DNA from: Acidobacteriota bacterium
GTDB lineage: Bacteria > Acidobacteriota > Terriglobia > Terriglobales > Acidobacteriaceae
Direction of reading: 5' to 3'
DNA: 64,000 nucleotides
NCBI GenBank assembly: GCA_018268855.1
Contig: JAFDVR010000014.1
Location: 124,001 to 188,000, forward strand
Shown here piece by piece: positions 10,053 through 18,366 of the stretch. The position numbers were made by a program, and so were the translations under genes. The notes under the pieces are model-generated. The model did not search any database and was not told where the DNA came from. It saw only the letters and a program-made list of their open reading frames with translations. Within the stretch, counting starts at the first letter, position 1. Each line of letters begins with the position of its first letter.

Positions 10053-10595
10053 TTAGAGGTCCACCTCCACCACGCTCACAGGCTGCAACTGCTCCAGAAA
10101 GGCCCGCGACTGCTCGCGGTCAAACTGCGGGTCGATCGCCTCCAGGCAGAGGAAAAACTTATTGTCTGTGGCGCCGAGACGGAAGTTAGGCGCGTTGAAG
10201 AGCGGATGATACGGCTGCGGCAGACCATTGAGGGCGAACATGCCAAAGCAGGCCGAGAGACCGGCGAACAGAATCGTCCACTCATACGCCGGAATGATGA
10301 ACGCCGGCCACGAGAAGAGCGGACGGCCCGCCACGTTGATCGGATAAGACCATACCGAGATCCACGTCTCCATCAGGAACGCAGTGGTCACACCCATCAG
10401 GCCGCCCAGCAGGGTCAGCAGCGGAACGCGATTGTCATGCACGTCCAGCGCGCTGGCAACCTCCTCCACGGGATATGGCGTGTAGCACTCCATGCGGCGG
10501 TATCCGGCTTCCTTGGCCGCATACGTAGCGCGCGTCAACTCGGCTGGAGTATCAAACTCCGCCAGAAGGCCGTAAGTTCCATACATAACCGGCAT
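10053..10595 (-). CDS. actD: Alternative complex III subunit ActD (DUF3341)
   Basis: This encodes a 180-residue membrane protein matching ActD. The N-terminal half is soluble (YGLLAEFDTPAELTRATYAA), followed by two transmembrane helices (LTLLGGLMGVTTAFLMETW and an IIPAYEWTILFAGLSACFGM segment) and a short C-terminal tail. It carries no cofactor motif; in solved alternative complex III structures ActD is a peripheral two-helix subunit. Its start overlaps the actC stop by one base (TGATG) and its stop abuts the following actE frame, typical of a tightly coupled operon. Confidence 0.93.
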   Translation of the reverse strand: MPVMYGTYGLLAEFDTPAELTRATYAAKEAGYRRMECYTPYPVEEVASALDVHDNRVPLLTLLGGLMGVTTAFLMETWISVWSYPINVAGRPLFSWPAFIIPAYEWTILFAGLSACFGMFALNGLPQPYHPLFNAPNFRLGATDNKFFLCLEAIDPQFDREQSRAFLEQLQPVSVVEVDL

Positions 10596-12031
10596 CAGGC
10601 GATCTCCTCTGCCACAGTTTTGCCTTCCTTGCCGCCGTCCGCGGCAGAGCCGGGCAGCATCATCTTGATTTCATTCATCGGAATCATCGGTGCGAACCGG
10701 ACGAACAGCAGGAACAGGAAGGTAAACAGTCCCAGCGTCCCGATAAAGATCATGTAGTCCCAGCGTGTGGCCTTGTACGTGCCCCAGCTCGATGGCAGAA
10801 AGTCACGGTAGAGCGCGGTCACAACAATGACGAACCGCTCAAACCACATACCGGTGTTCACAATGAGTGACATGATGAACAGGTACGTCACATTCGTACG
10901 CGCCTTGCGCCACCACAGCGTACACAGAGGAATAGCGATGTTGAACGTGATCAGCAGCCAGTATCCCCAGCCGATGGGACCGAACATGCGGTTCCACATC
11001 ATGAAGAATTCCCAGTGCGATCCCGAGTACCAGGCGAAGAAGACCTCCGAACTGTATCCGTAGGCCACAATCAGACCGGTACCCAGCATGACCTTCGCCA
11101 TGTTGTCCAGGTGACGCAGCGTGACGAAATCTTCCATGTGGTAGAACTTGCGGATTGGGATGGCCAGCGTAAGCACCATGGCGAATCCAGAGTAGATAGC
11201 GCCGGCAACGAAGTACGGCGGGAAGATCGTCGTATGCCAGCCCGGCAGAGCAGCCACCGCGAAGTCGAAGCTGATGACGGTATGCACAGAGAGCACCAGC
11301 GGCGTGGCCAGACCGGCCAGCAGCAGAGAGGCCGTCTCGAATCGCATCCAGTGGCGGGTCGACCCGCGCCATCCGAGCGAAAGCATGCCGTAGATGTATT
11401 TCGTCAGCGGATGCTGCGCTTTATCACGCAGAGTGCCGAAGTCGGGCACCATGCCCATGTACCAGAACACCACCGAGATGGTCGCGTATGTCGAAACCGC
11501 GAAGACGTCCCACGCCAGCGGCGAGCGGAACTGCGGCCAGACGTTCATGGTGTTCGGCAGCGGCAGCAGCCAGTAACCCAGCCACGGACGCCCGACGTGC
11601 AGCACCGGGAACATACCGGCGCAGACCACGGCGAAGATCGTCATGGCTTCCGCGAAGCGGTTGATCGAGTTACGCCATCCCTGCTTGAAAAGCAGCAGAA
11701 TCGCTGAGATCAGCGTGCCGGCGTGACCGATACCGATCCACCAGACGAAGTTCACAATGGCGAAGCCCCATGCGCCCGGCATCGTAACGCCCCAGATGCC
11801 AACCCCCTTGAGCACCAGCCAGGTGACCGAGACGATGAACATCACGACGAAGCCGCCGGCCGCAATCAGGCCGAAGAACCAGCCGAGCGGCGTATGCGAG
11901 GTAAGCACCACGCCCGCGATCTTCTGCGTAACAGACTTGAAGGTGTGACCGGGCGCGAGGACCGCTAATTCGCCGGTCACCGGATCGATCATCGGATCGA
12001 GCGCAGGGTCATGGTGAGGTTTGGTCGCCAT
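10595..12031 (-). CDS. actC: Alternative complex III quinol-binding subunit ActC (NrfD-like)
   Basis: This is a 478-residue polytopic membrane protein of the NrfD/PsrC family, about ten transmembrane helices. In alternative complex III, ActC holds the quinol-oxidation site next to the iron-sulfur clusters of ActB. Recognisable segments include FGLIAAGGFVVMFIVSVTW, IGIGHAGTLISAILLLFKQG and the long loop GWRGSTRHWMRFE. It starts directly after the actB stop (TAAATG, no gap) and overlaps actD by one base. The C-terminal tail is cytoplasmic, acidic and charged. Confidence 0.95.
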   Translation of the reverse strand: MATKPHHDPALDPMIDPVTGELAVLAPGHTFKSVTQKIAGVVLTSHTPLGWFFGLIAAGGFVVMFIVSVTWLVLKGVGIWGVTMPGAWGFAIVNFVWWIGIGHAGTLISAILLLFKQGWRNSINRFAEAMTIFAVVCAGMFPVLHVGRPWLGYWLLPLPNTMNVWPQFRSPLAWDVFAVSTYATISVVFWYMGMVPDFGTLRDKAQHPLTKYIYGMLSLGWRGSTRHWMRFETASLLLAGLATPLVLSVHTVISFDFAVAALPGWHTTIFPPYFVAGAIYSGFAMVLTLAIPIRKFYHMEDFVTLRHLDNMAKVMLGTGLIVAYGYSSEVFFAWYSGSHWEFFMMWNRMFGPIGWGYWLLITFNIAIPLCTLWWRKARTNVTYLFIMSLIVNTGMWFERFVIVVTALYRDFLPSSWGTYKATRWDYMIFIGTLGLFTFLFLLFVRFAPMIPMNEIKMMLPGSAADGGKEGKTVAEEIA

Positions 12032-15000
12032 TTATGCCTCCCCCAATTCGTTGTTCGGATTGATGACTCCCGCCACATAGCTGGTGCGAGGCCGGTAGTT
12101 CAGGTCGCCCAGCACCGCGTAGCTGCGCTCGTCCTGCTTGCGCTTGGTCACCCTGGCGTTCGGATCGTTCAGGTTGCCGAAGATGATTGCTTCGGTCGGG
12201 CAGGCCTGCTGGCAAGCCGTAACGATTTCTCCGTCACGGATCGCGCGGCCTTCCTTGTCTGCTGTGATCTTCGCTTCCTGAATACGTTGCACACAGTAGG
12301 TGCACTTCTCCATCACGCCGCGCGAACGGACGGAAACGTCCGGATTGCGCATCAACTTCAGGCTCTCCGTCTCGTAATCCGAGTACAACAGGAAGTTGAA
12401 CCGGCGCACCTTGTATGGGCAGTTGTTGGAACAGTAGCGAGTGCCCACGCAACGGTTATAGACCATGGTGTTAAGCCCTTCCGGCGTGTGGACCGTCGCC
12501 CCCACCGGGCATACCAGCTCGCAGCCGGCGTTCTCGCAATGCTGGCAGAGCATCGGCTGAAAGTGCGCCTTCGGAGCATGCAAATCGCCCTCGAAGTACG
12601 TGTCGATGCGAATCCAGTCCATCTTGCGGCCGATCTTTACCTGCTCGCGACCAACGACCGGAATATTGTTCTCCGCATAGCAGCTCGCCACGCAGGAACT
12701 GCAACCGATGCAGGAGTTCAGATCGATCGCCATACCCCACTTGTTCTGGAGCAGACCGGTTGACTTATCGATCTTGCCGTAATCCCAGGCATTGGGGAAG
12801 AAGCTGGTTTCCTTATCGGGGACCTCACGCATCGCAGTGTGCGTGCTGTTCAGGTTCTCCGGTTCACCCTCTTCTTCATTCGCGAACTTGGGGTTCTTCA
12901 GGAACTCTTCCAGGGTGGCATAGCGGATGATGCCGCGCTCCATCGCCTCGTGTCCAGGCTCAGAGAACGAACCGTTCGGATCGACCGGGTGCTCAAGGTC
13001 CGACTGCGCAAACTTGCCGCGATGATCGAGATCGTGCACCTGCGTCACGCACAGATCGTAGTAAGTATCGACTGTCTTCGCCGTAGCGCCACCCTGGTAG
13101 TTGGGAGCATCCGACGTACGAAGCTCGTACGCATTCGCGCCCACACCCCAGGCCACACGGCCAAACTTGCGGCCCGAACCCAGGTGGATGGTAATCGAAT
13201 CCGGCGCGTGACCGGCGACCATGAGCGGCGGAATAACCAGCTTGCGGCCGTTCAGCGTCACCTCGATCAACTGGGTCTCTTCCGCACCGATCTTCTTCAG
13301 CGTCTCCATGCTCATCAGAGCAGCGTTGTCCCACGCCAGGCGCGTGACCTGCTTCGGAATTTCCTGCAGCCAGCCATTGTTGGCATAGCGGCCATCAAAG
13401 GTGTTCGAATCAGCCTTGAAGTTGATCTCGATGCCACCTGCGGGGACCGCGGCAGCAGCAACAGCGGGAGCGGCGGGAGCTGCTGCAGGAGCAGTGGCCG
13501 TCGTACCTTCCACCCATCCATCATGCAACGCCTTGCGCCAGCCAGTTGCGAAGTCGCCGGCAATATAGGTCTTCGCCGTCTGCTGCACCAGATCGCGCGG
13601 AGTCGCCGTGGCGTTGTCGAGCAGCACCTGCACCACATGGTGCGAGGAAACAGCACCGGGGTACAGCGGATCGATCAGCGGCTGAATAATGGAGATGGTG
13701 CCATCCGCAGCGCGCGTGTCCGACCACGACTCAAGATAATGCGCTTCCGGCAGGTGCCACGAGGCCGTCACACCCGTCTCGTCCAGATGCTGACCGAGGT
13801 GCACCGAGAACGGCACCTTTGCAAGATTGATACCGAAGTTGAAATCAGCCGGGGCCGAGTACACAGGGTTGCTGCAAAGGATCGCCAGCACCTTCACCTG
13901 TCCGCCATCCATCGCCAGCGCAAGCTGCTTGAAGTCGGCAGAGTTCTCCAGCGCCGCGGGCGCTGCATAAGACACCGTGGAACCCACTGCGCCAAGGGCC
14001 GTATTCATCGCCATGGCAGCAGCCTGCACAGAAGCAGGTGACTGCGGGCCGGCAACGACAACCGCCTTTGCGCCGGCCTTCTTCAGGTCCGCAACCACGG
14101 CGGAGAAGAACTTCTGCGCTTCGCCGGGAACTGCGCCACCACCATTAAGCGCATTCGCGAAGGCAACCACATCGCTCGGCTTGAGCGCCAGACGATGCTC
14201 AGCCTTGAAGCCGGTCACCGATGGCATCGTCTCTACCACGTAGAGACGGTTCATGGTCTTGCCTTCTTCATAACGATGGCGCGCAGCGTACGCAGCAGCC
14301 ATCGGCAGGAAGCCCGGGAAGGCGTTCGACGAGAGGAAGTCCGCATCCAGCGAGAGGATGACGTCTGCATTCTCCAGCTTGTATTGCGCCGCCGGCATCT
14401 TCGAAGCGTCGCCGTACACCGGGTTGTACTGAACGATCTTCGCCGCCGGATACTTCGCCGCAAGCTGCTTCCACTGCGCGGCAAAGGTGGGCGAATGGTT
14501 GAAATCCATCAGGAACCAGAGGCCTTGGCCATTGCCGGTTGCCTTGACCGCATTTTGAAATGCAACCGCAAAATCGCCGTACTCCGAATCGGCGCTCTCT
14601 CCACCTACGCGCTTTACAGTGCGCTTGGAACGGTCCGGATCATAGAGATCCAGCAACGATGCCTGCGAGAAGACGTCTGTCTTGCCCTTGGACATCGGGT
14701 GCTCGGGATTACCGTCGATCTTGATGGGACGGAACGCGTCGGTCTTAACCAGCACCGGAACCGCTCCCGTAGGGAAGGGCATCGCCGTGGCAAAGTACAT
14801 CGGCTTGCCCAGGATGAGGTCTTCAGGCGCCTTCACATAGGGGAAGATCTGCTCGTCAGGCTGCTTGGTGCAACCCGTCATGCCGGCCAGGGCCAGCGAC
14901 GCACCCATCACCTTCATGAACGAGCGGCGACTCACGCCATCGGTCCACTCCGAGGCCTGGCGCGGAAACTCCTCGCGCACCATCTGCTCAAAGCCGGGAT

Positions 15001-15136
15001 CTTCCGACAACTCATCCAGCGACTGCCAGAACCGCTTGCCGCGCTTGCCGGCAAGCCGCTCCTGCACCTCGGCCAGCGTCAGCTTTGCGGGCTGAATCGT
15101 GGTGACCACTTCGGGATTTTTCGTACTCTCAACCAT
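12032..15136 (-). CDS. actB: Alternative complex III iron-sulfur/molybdopterin-like subunit ActB
   Basis: This encodes a protein of about 1034 residues fusing an N-terminal molybdopterin-oxidoreductase-like domain with a C-terminal four-cluster ferredoxin domain. A Tat-type motif (SRRSFMKVMGASLALAG) lies about 70 residues in, as in the Tat-variant-translocated ActB family. The iron-sulfur cysteines lie in CIGCSSCVASC, CQHCENAGCELVCP, CVGTRYCSNNCP and CTYCVQ...CQQACP. An Ala/Pro-rich linker sits in the middle. In characterised complexes the molybdopterin-like domain binds no cofactor and the clusters wire quinol oxidation to ActA. I chose ATG 15136, with GAGAGACGGA upstream; ATG 15148 and an upstream codon at 15223 are alternatives. 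Confidence 0.94.
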   Translation of the reverse strand: MVESTKNPEVVTTIQPAKLTLAEVQERLAGKRGKRFWQSLDELSEDPGFEQMVREEFPRQASEWTDGVSRRSFMKVMGASLALAGMTGCTKQPDEQIFPYVKAPEDLILGKPMYFATAMPFPTGAVPVLVKTDAFRPIKIDGNPEHPMSKGKTDVFSQASLLDLYDPDRSKRTVKRVGGESADSEYGDFAVAFQNAVKATGNGQGLWFLMDFNHSPTFAAQWKQLAAKYPAAKIVQYNPVYGDASKMPAAQYKLENADVILSLDADFLSSNAFPGFLPMAAAYAARHRYEEGKTMNRLYVVETMPSVTGFKAEHRLALKPSDVVAFANALNGGGAVPGEAQKFFSAVVADLKKAGAKAVVVAGPQSPASVQAAAMAMNTALGAVGSTVSYAAPAALENSADFKQLALAMDGGQVKVLAILCSNPVYSAPADFNFGINLAKVPFSVHLGQHLDETGVTASWHLPEAHYLESWSDTRAADGTISIIQPLIDPLYPGAVSSHHVVQVLLDNATATPRDLVQQTAKTYIAGDFATGWRKALHDGWVEGTTATAPAAAPAAPAVAAAAVPAGGIEINFKADSNTFDGRYANNGWLQEIPKQVTRLAWDNAALMSMETLKKIGAEETQLIEVTLNGRKLVIPPLMVAGHAPDSITIHLGSGRKFGRVAWGVGANAYELRTSDAPNYQGGATAKTVDTYYDLCVTQVHDLDHRGKFAQSDLEHPVDPNGSFSEPGHEAMERGIIRYATLEEFLKNPKFANEEEGEPENLNSTHTAMREVPDKETSFFPNAWDYGKIDKSTGLLQNKWGMAIDLNSCIGCSSCVASCYAENNIPVVGREQVKIGRKMDWIRIDTYFEGDLHAPKAHFQPMLCQHCENAGCELVCPVGATVHTPEGLNTMVYNRCVGTRYCSNNCPYKVRRFNFLLYSDYETESLKLMRNPDVSVRSRGVMEKCTYCVQRIQEAKITADKEGRAIRDGEIVTACQQACPTEAIIFGNLNDPNARVTKRKQDERSYAVLGDLNYRPRTSYVAGVINPNNELGEA

Positions 15137-15210
15137 TCCGTCTCTCATGGCTTTGTTTTGCCCTGCATCTCTTTGCGTTCCACGCGAAGCGATTCGCCGT
15201 GCGCGTAGCA

Positions 15211-16110
15211 CTAGCGGTGGCATACCTCGCAGCTCTGCAGTTCGTTCGGCGTACGGATGTGGTACTTCTCCGTCAGGTAATTGCCGAGGTCGCGCTGCGA
15301 AGTGAACTTCTTGTACTGCGCCGGCACAAGAACAGCCGGTGCATCGCTATAGGTGGAAGGGCCTTCCAGGGGAAGAGGATTGTAGTTGGACCCGCCTGTC
15401 GGACGTCCACCACCAGCACTCTTGATCTGCGCAAAGGCAATCTCGGGGTTCTTCTCGCCCGGAGGCGTGGTGACGCAGTTCACGCGCTGCGCCGTTGGGC
15501 CCGTGGAAGAAACCTCGGCGCACCACACCGGCTTTTCCTTGCTCGGTCCAGCCCACGCCATGTTGTAGATCTCAGAGGTCGGACGAAGGTTCTTCGCCGG
15601 ATCGCGGTGGCAGTTCAGGCACCACTCCATCTGGAGTGTGTTTTCCGCGTACATCAGCGGCATCTCATCCACACGGCCGTGGCAGCTTGCGCAGCCGATG
15701 CCCTTGTTCACGTGGATCTCATGCGAGAAGAAGACGTAGTCCGGGAGATCGTGCACACGCACCCACGGGATGCTCTCGCCCGTCTCCCAGCTCGTGCGGA
15801 CCGGCTCCAGCATGGGAGCGTTCGTCCAGATCTGCGAGTGGCAGTTCATGCAGGTCTTGGTCGGCGGAATGCCCGCGTAGCTCGACTTCTCTACCGAGGT
15901 GTGGCAGTACTGGCACTGAAGGCCAAGGCCTTCCACGTGGTGACGATGGCTGAACGGAACCGGCTGGTCAGCGCGCTGTCCCTGCCGGGTGACCCACGGG
16001 GAACGCTGCAACTGGTTCAGAGCCACGCCCAGCGCGATTACGATCAGTCCGGTAAGCACCAGACCGGCACGTGCCAGGGCATTGGAACTGCGGTCAAAAA
16101 CTTGCGCCAT
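15211..16110 (-). CDS. actA: Alternative complex III pentaheme cytochrome ActA
   Basis: This is the first gene of the respiratory operon, a 299-residue membrane-anchored multiheme cytochrome. One N-terminal span (about 14-32) is followed by five CxxCH motifs at 66-70, 87-91, 140-144, 164-168 and 294-298. It forms the periplasmic electron wire of alternative complex III, which replaces the bc1 complex. Unpaired cysteines lie in VWCAEV and VNCVTT. The ATG is preceded by AGGA about ten bases upstream. Five heme sites, one N-terminal anchor and the gene order A-B-C-D-E-F make the assignment firm. Confidence 0.96.
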   Translation of the reverse strand: MAQVFDRSSNALARAGLVLTGLIVIALGVALNQLQRSPWVTRQGQRADQPVPFSHRHHVEGLGLQCQYCHTSVEKSSYAGIPPTKTCMNCHSQIWTNAPMLEPVRTSWETGESIPWVRVHDLPDYVFFSHEIHVNKGIGCASCHGRVDEMPLMYAENTLQMEWCLNCHRDPAKNLRPTSEIYNMAWAGPSKEKPVWCAEVSSTGPTAQRVNCVTTPPGEKNPEIAFAQIKSAGGGRPTGGSNYNPLPLEGPSTYSDAPAVLVPAQYKKFTSQRDLGNYLTEKYHIRTPNELQSCEVCHR

Positions 16111-16546
16111 GAGTGCGTCCTGTTTCCTTGCTGAAAAAAGGGCAAAACTATTACAAAAACCTGCTTCCGAAGCGGCTTTCGCTTCGTCTACCTGATAACT
16201 TTGCGGCTGGGCCTGCGCACGGAGCGCAGAAAGATAAACATGTCCGCGAAGTTCAATATATCAGTGTGAATAGCCAGGCAAAATGCATGACTGTTCGTTA
16301 CGCGTCAGAAAATTTTGCGACATTCGATAATCGAACCATCGCCTTCATCCTTGAGCCCAATATCTCGTAGTACGACGAAAACTACTCCCCACCGAACCAC
16401 AACATCTAAGGTCATCCATCCGGATACAGGTTGTAAATTGCGGCCTAATTAGTCCGATTTATGGATTGCACCAGAGTGAACGGATACCGCACAGCCAACG
16501 CTTGGAAAGGATGTAAGCAGGCGCATCCAGCATACGAACAGGACCC
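16111..16546 (-). promoter_or_regulatory. Upstream region of the act-cox operon
   Basis: This 436-base gap carries no convincing gene and should hold the promoter of the 14-kb respiratory operon. A perfect 13-bp palindrome, TTCGATNATCGAA type, sits at 16323-16335, about 215 bases before actA, and could be an operator. The stretch around 16245-16290 is AT-rich, with a -10-like TATATT on the minus strand. An open frame on the plus strand has no ribosome site and was not accepted. Confidence 0.35.
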
Positions 16547-17146
16547 TCACAGCGTATTAGCCGGAACAATTCGATGTGTGCCATTCGGGCCAAAAATCTC
16601 AATGGAACCAGAGCCACAGCAGAGATGAAGTTTATCCATCCACTTCTTCCATGCCGAAAGGAATTCAGGAGGCAGGTTTTTGGCGTCCGCAGCTTCGCTA
16701 ACGATAAACGCAGAAGCGGAATTTGTGTTGTCCACGTTATAGTTCGCGGCGAAAATCATACGGTTTTCAGGAGATTTTGTATCTATCCAGAGAAAACCGT
16801 AGTTGCCCATCGTATGGGCAACTTGAGCAGAGAGTACGACAAACCGTGAGTCTTTGACCGAAATGTCTTGTGATCTCCCACGGAGAAAGGTCAAGACGGT
16901 TTCATAAGCGCTACTCTTCCCCCAGAAAGGTACCTGCACATGTGGAAGGGTGTTCCGGAGAAGAGATTTAAATCGAGGGTCCCATGTCACCTGGTTCGTC
17001 GATCTCCCACTTTGCGACAGCAGCCAGGCGGATGATGGTGTGGGATGCGATGCAGCGAGACCAGAAGACGAACAAAACAGAAAAAACATAGCCAACACGG
17101 GCAGCACGATGATGGATCGCGAACGCCGCCATTCAGGTATTCCCAT
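16547..17146 (-). CDS. Secreted protein of unknown function
   Basis: This encodes a 199-residue exported protein that I do not recognise. The ATG at 17146 has a perfect GGAGG six bases upstream and begins a classical signal peptide: basic n-region (PEWRRSR), hydrophobic core (SIIVLPVLAMFFLFC) and small residues before the mature part. Near the C-terminus there is a CCGSGSIEIFGP segment with adjacent cysteines. The gene has lower G+C than its neighbours and is flanked by relatively long spacers, so it could be acquired. The frame continues 18 codons upstream, but those lack a start context. Confidence 0.65.
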   Translation of the reverse strand: MGIPEWRRSRSIIVLPVLAMFFLFCSSSGLAASHPTPSSAWLLSQSGRSTNQVTWDPRFKSLLRNTLPHVQVPFWGKSSAYETVLTFLRGRSQDISVKDSRFVVLSAQVAHTMGNYGFLWIDTKSPENRMIFAANYNVDNTNSASAFIVSEAADAKNLPPEFLSAWKKWMDKLHLCCGSGSIEIFGPNGTHRIVPANTL

Positions 17147-17351
17147 GACTGACCTCCAATGCTCTCGCCTTAGCTCGCCGGAGCTGGGGCAATCCAGCAT
17201 ACAGAATGATTGAGATCATTTCCTTTGCTTCCCAGGTTCGTCCAGAGGAGTTGACTGAGTTCCATACTTAAGCAGATTCTGAAATGCCGTCTCCTGCTGT
17301 CTGGAGGCGGATCAATTAAGCATCCGAGTATTACGAGTTTCATCCGCCTCA

Positions 17352-18068
17352 ATGCCCAGTCCCCACACCGCACGCACGCGTAAGCCGCCTTTCGATCCAG
17401 CACAAGCTGTAGCCTATCTTTCCGCGCGAGACACAAAACTCGCAAAATTGATGGAAAAGGCTGGTCCATTCACACTGCGGCTTGCGGGCACACAGTCCCC
17501 GTTTGAAGCCCTGACCGAGGCGATCGTCTATCAGCAACTCCACGGCAAAGCGGCTGCAACCATTCATCGCCGTCTGCTGGAAGGCTTCCATCCCGTCTGC
17601 GGCATCGGCAATCATCCTTCGCCGCAACATCTGCTCGACTGCCCCAACGAACAACTTCGCGCTGCCGGCCTCTCCCACAACAAAGCGCTGGCGCTGCGCG
17701 ACCTCGCCGCAAAAACACTCGACGGCACCGTGCCCACACTCGCACAAATCCGCCGCATGCGCGACGAAGACATCATCGAACACCTCACGCAGGTGCGTGG
17801 CATCGGCAAGTGGACCGTCGAGATGATGCTGATGTTCCGCCTCGGCCGCCCGGACGTCCTACCCACAGACGACTACGCGGTACGTAAAGGCTTCGCACTC
17901 ACTTTCCTCGGCATGAAGCCGACAGACAAGATCACGCCCAAAGATCTGCCGAAGAAAGACATCATCGAAAAACGCGCAAAGAAGTGGCAGCCCTATCGTT
18001 CCGTCGCAAGCTGGTACATGTGGCGCGCCTGCGACCTGGCCGCAGGAAAAATTACGCAACCCAAATAG
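17352..18068 (+). CDS. DNA-3-methyladenine glycosylase II (AlkA-like, HhH-GPD)
   Basis: This is a 238-residue base-excision-repair glycosylase that removes alkylated purines. The helix-hairpin-helix is LTQVRGIGKWTVEMMLMF, followed by the Gly/Pro region and the catalytic aspartate in LPTDDYAVRKGF. The protein lacks the extra N-terminal domain of E. coli AlkA, so it resembles the compact AlkA/Mag1 forms. No strong ribosome site is visible before the ATG. The C-terminal WQPYRSVASWYMWRACD is the usual family ending. It stands alone between a minus-strand secreted protein gene and a minus-strand small membrane protein gene. Confidence 0.92.
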   Translation: MPSPHTARTRKPPFDPAQAVAYLSARDTKLAKLMEKAGPFTLRLAGTQSPFEALTEAIVYQQLHGKAAATIHRRLLEGFHPVCGIGNHPSPQHLLDCPNEQLRAAGLSHNKALALRDLAAKTLDGTVPTLAQIRRMRDEDIIEHLTQVRGIGKWTVEMMLMFRLGRPDVLPTDDYAVRKGFALTFLGMKPTDKITPKDLPKKDIIEKRAKKWQPYRSVASWYMWRACDLAAGKITQPK

Positions 18069-18153
18069 CTGAGGCTTTATATTTAGCCTTCATCAGCCCT
18101 TCATTGCTTCTTAAATCCAACAATCAAGGGACACGACTTACTAAGTTCTTCCT

Positions 18154-18321
18154 CTATCGCGCATGCACGATGAAGATATAGCCAACCAGCACAAATAGAA
18201 CTGCGACCATGATCAAGAGCGCTGCGATGAACTGTGTTGCGCGCTTTTCCTGGGCAGGTGTGGGCCGCGTGATGCCGAAGACATCAATAAACGCACGGAC
18301 GATGGGCTGGAGTAAGGACAT
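18154..18321 (-). CDS. Small single-span membrane protein (55 aa)
   Basis: This short open frame encodes 55 residues: a polar N-terminus containing FGITRPTPAQEKRATQ, then one hydrophobic segment of about 23 residues (FIAALLIMVAVLFVLVGYIF) and a short basic end, HAR. Codon use is G+C-rich at third positions like neighbouring genes, and it fills the gap between alkA and mnmG. No strong ribosome site is visible, which lowers confidence. The function is unknown; it could be a small membrane regulator or an orphan translocase-like peptide. Confidence 0.55.
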   Translation of the reverse strand: MSLLQPIVRAFIDVFGITRPTPAQEKRATQFIAALLIMVAVLFVLVGYIFIVHAR

Positions 18322-18366
18322 AACTATTAGAGTCGGCTGAGGGGAAGGCGTCGCAAGCTTGCGTGA

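Noticed and set aside
12839..14041. Long plus-strand open frames antisense to actB (and similar ones opposite mnmG, dnaB and the GH15 gene)
   Set aside because: They are mirror frames of G+C-rich genes: Arg/His-rich, no domains, no start context.
16113..16370. Plus-strand frame upstream of actA
   Set aside because: No ribosome site, no domain, and it occupies the expected promoter region of the operon.
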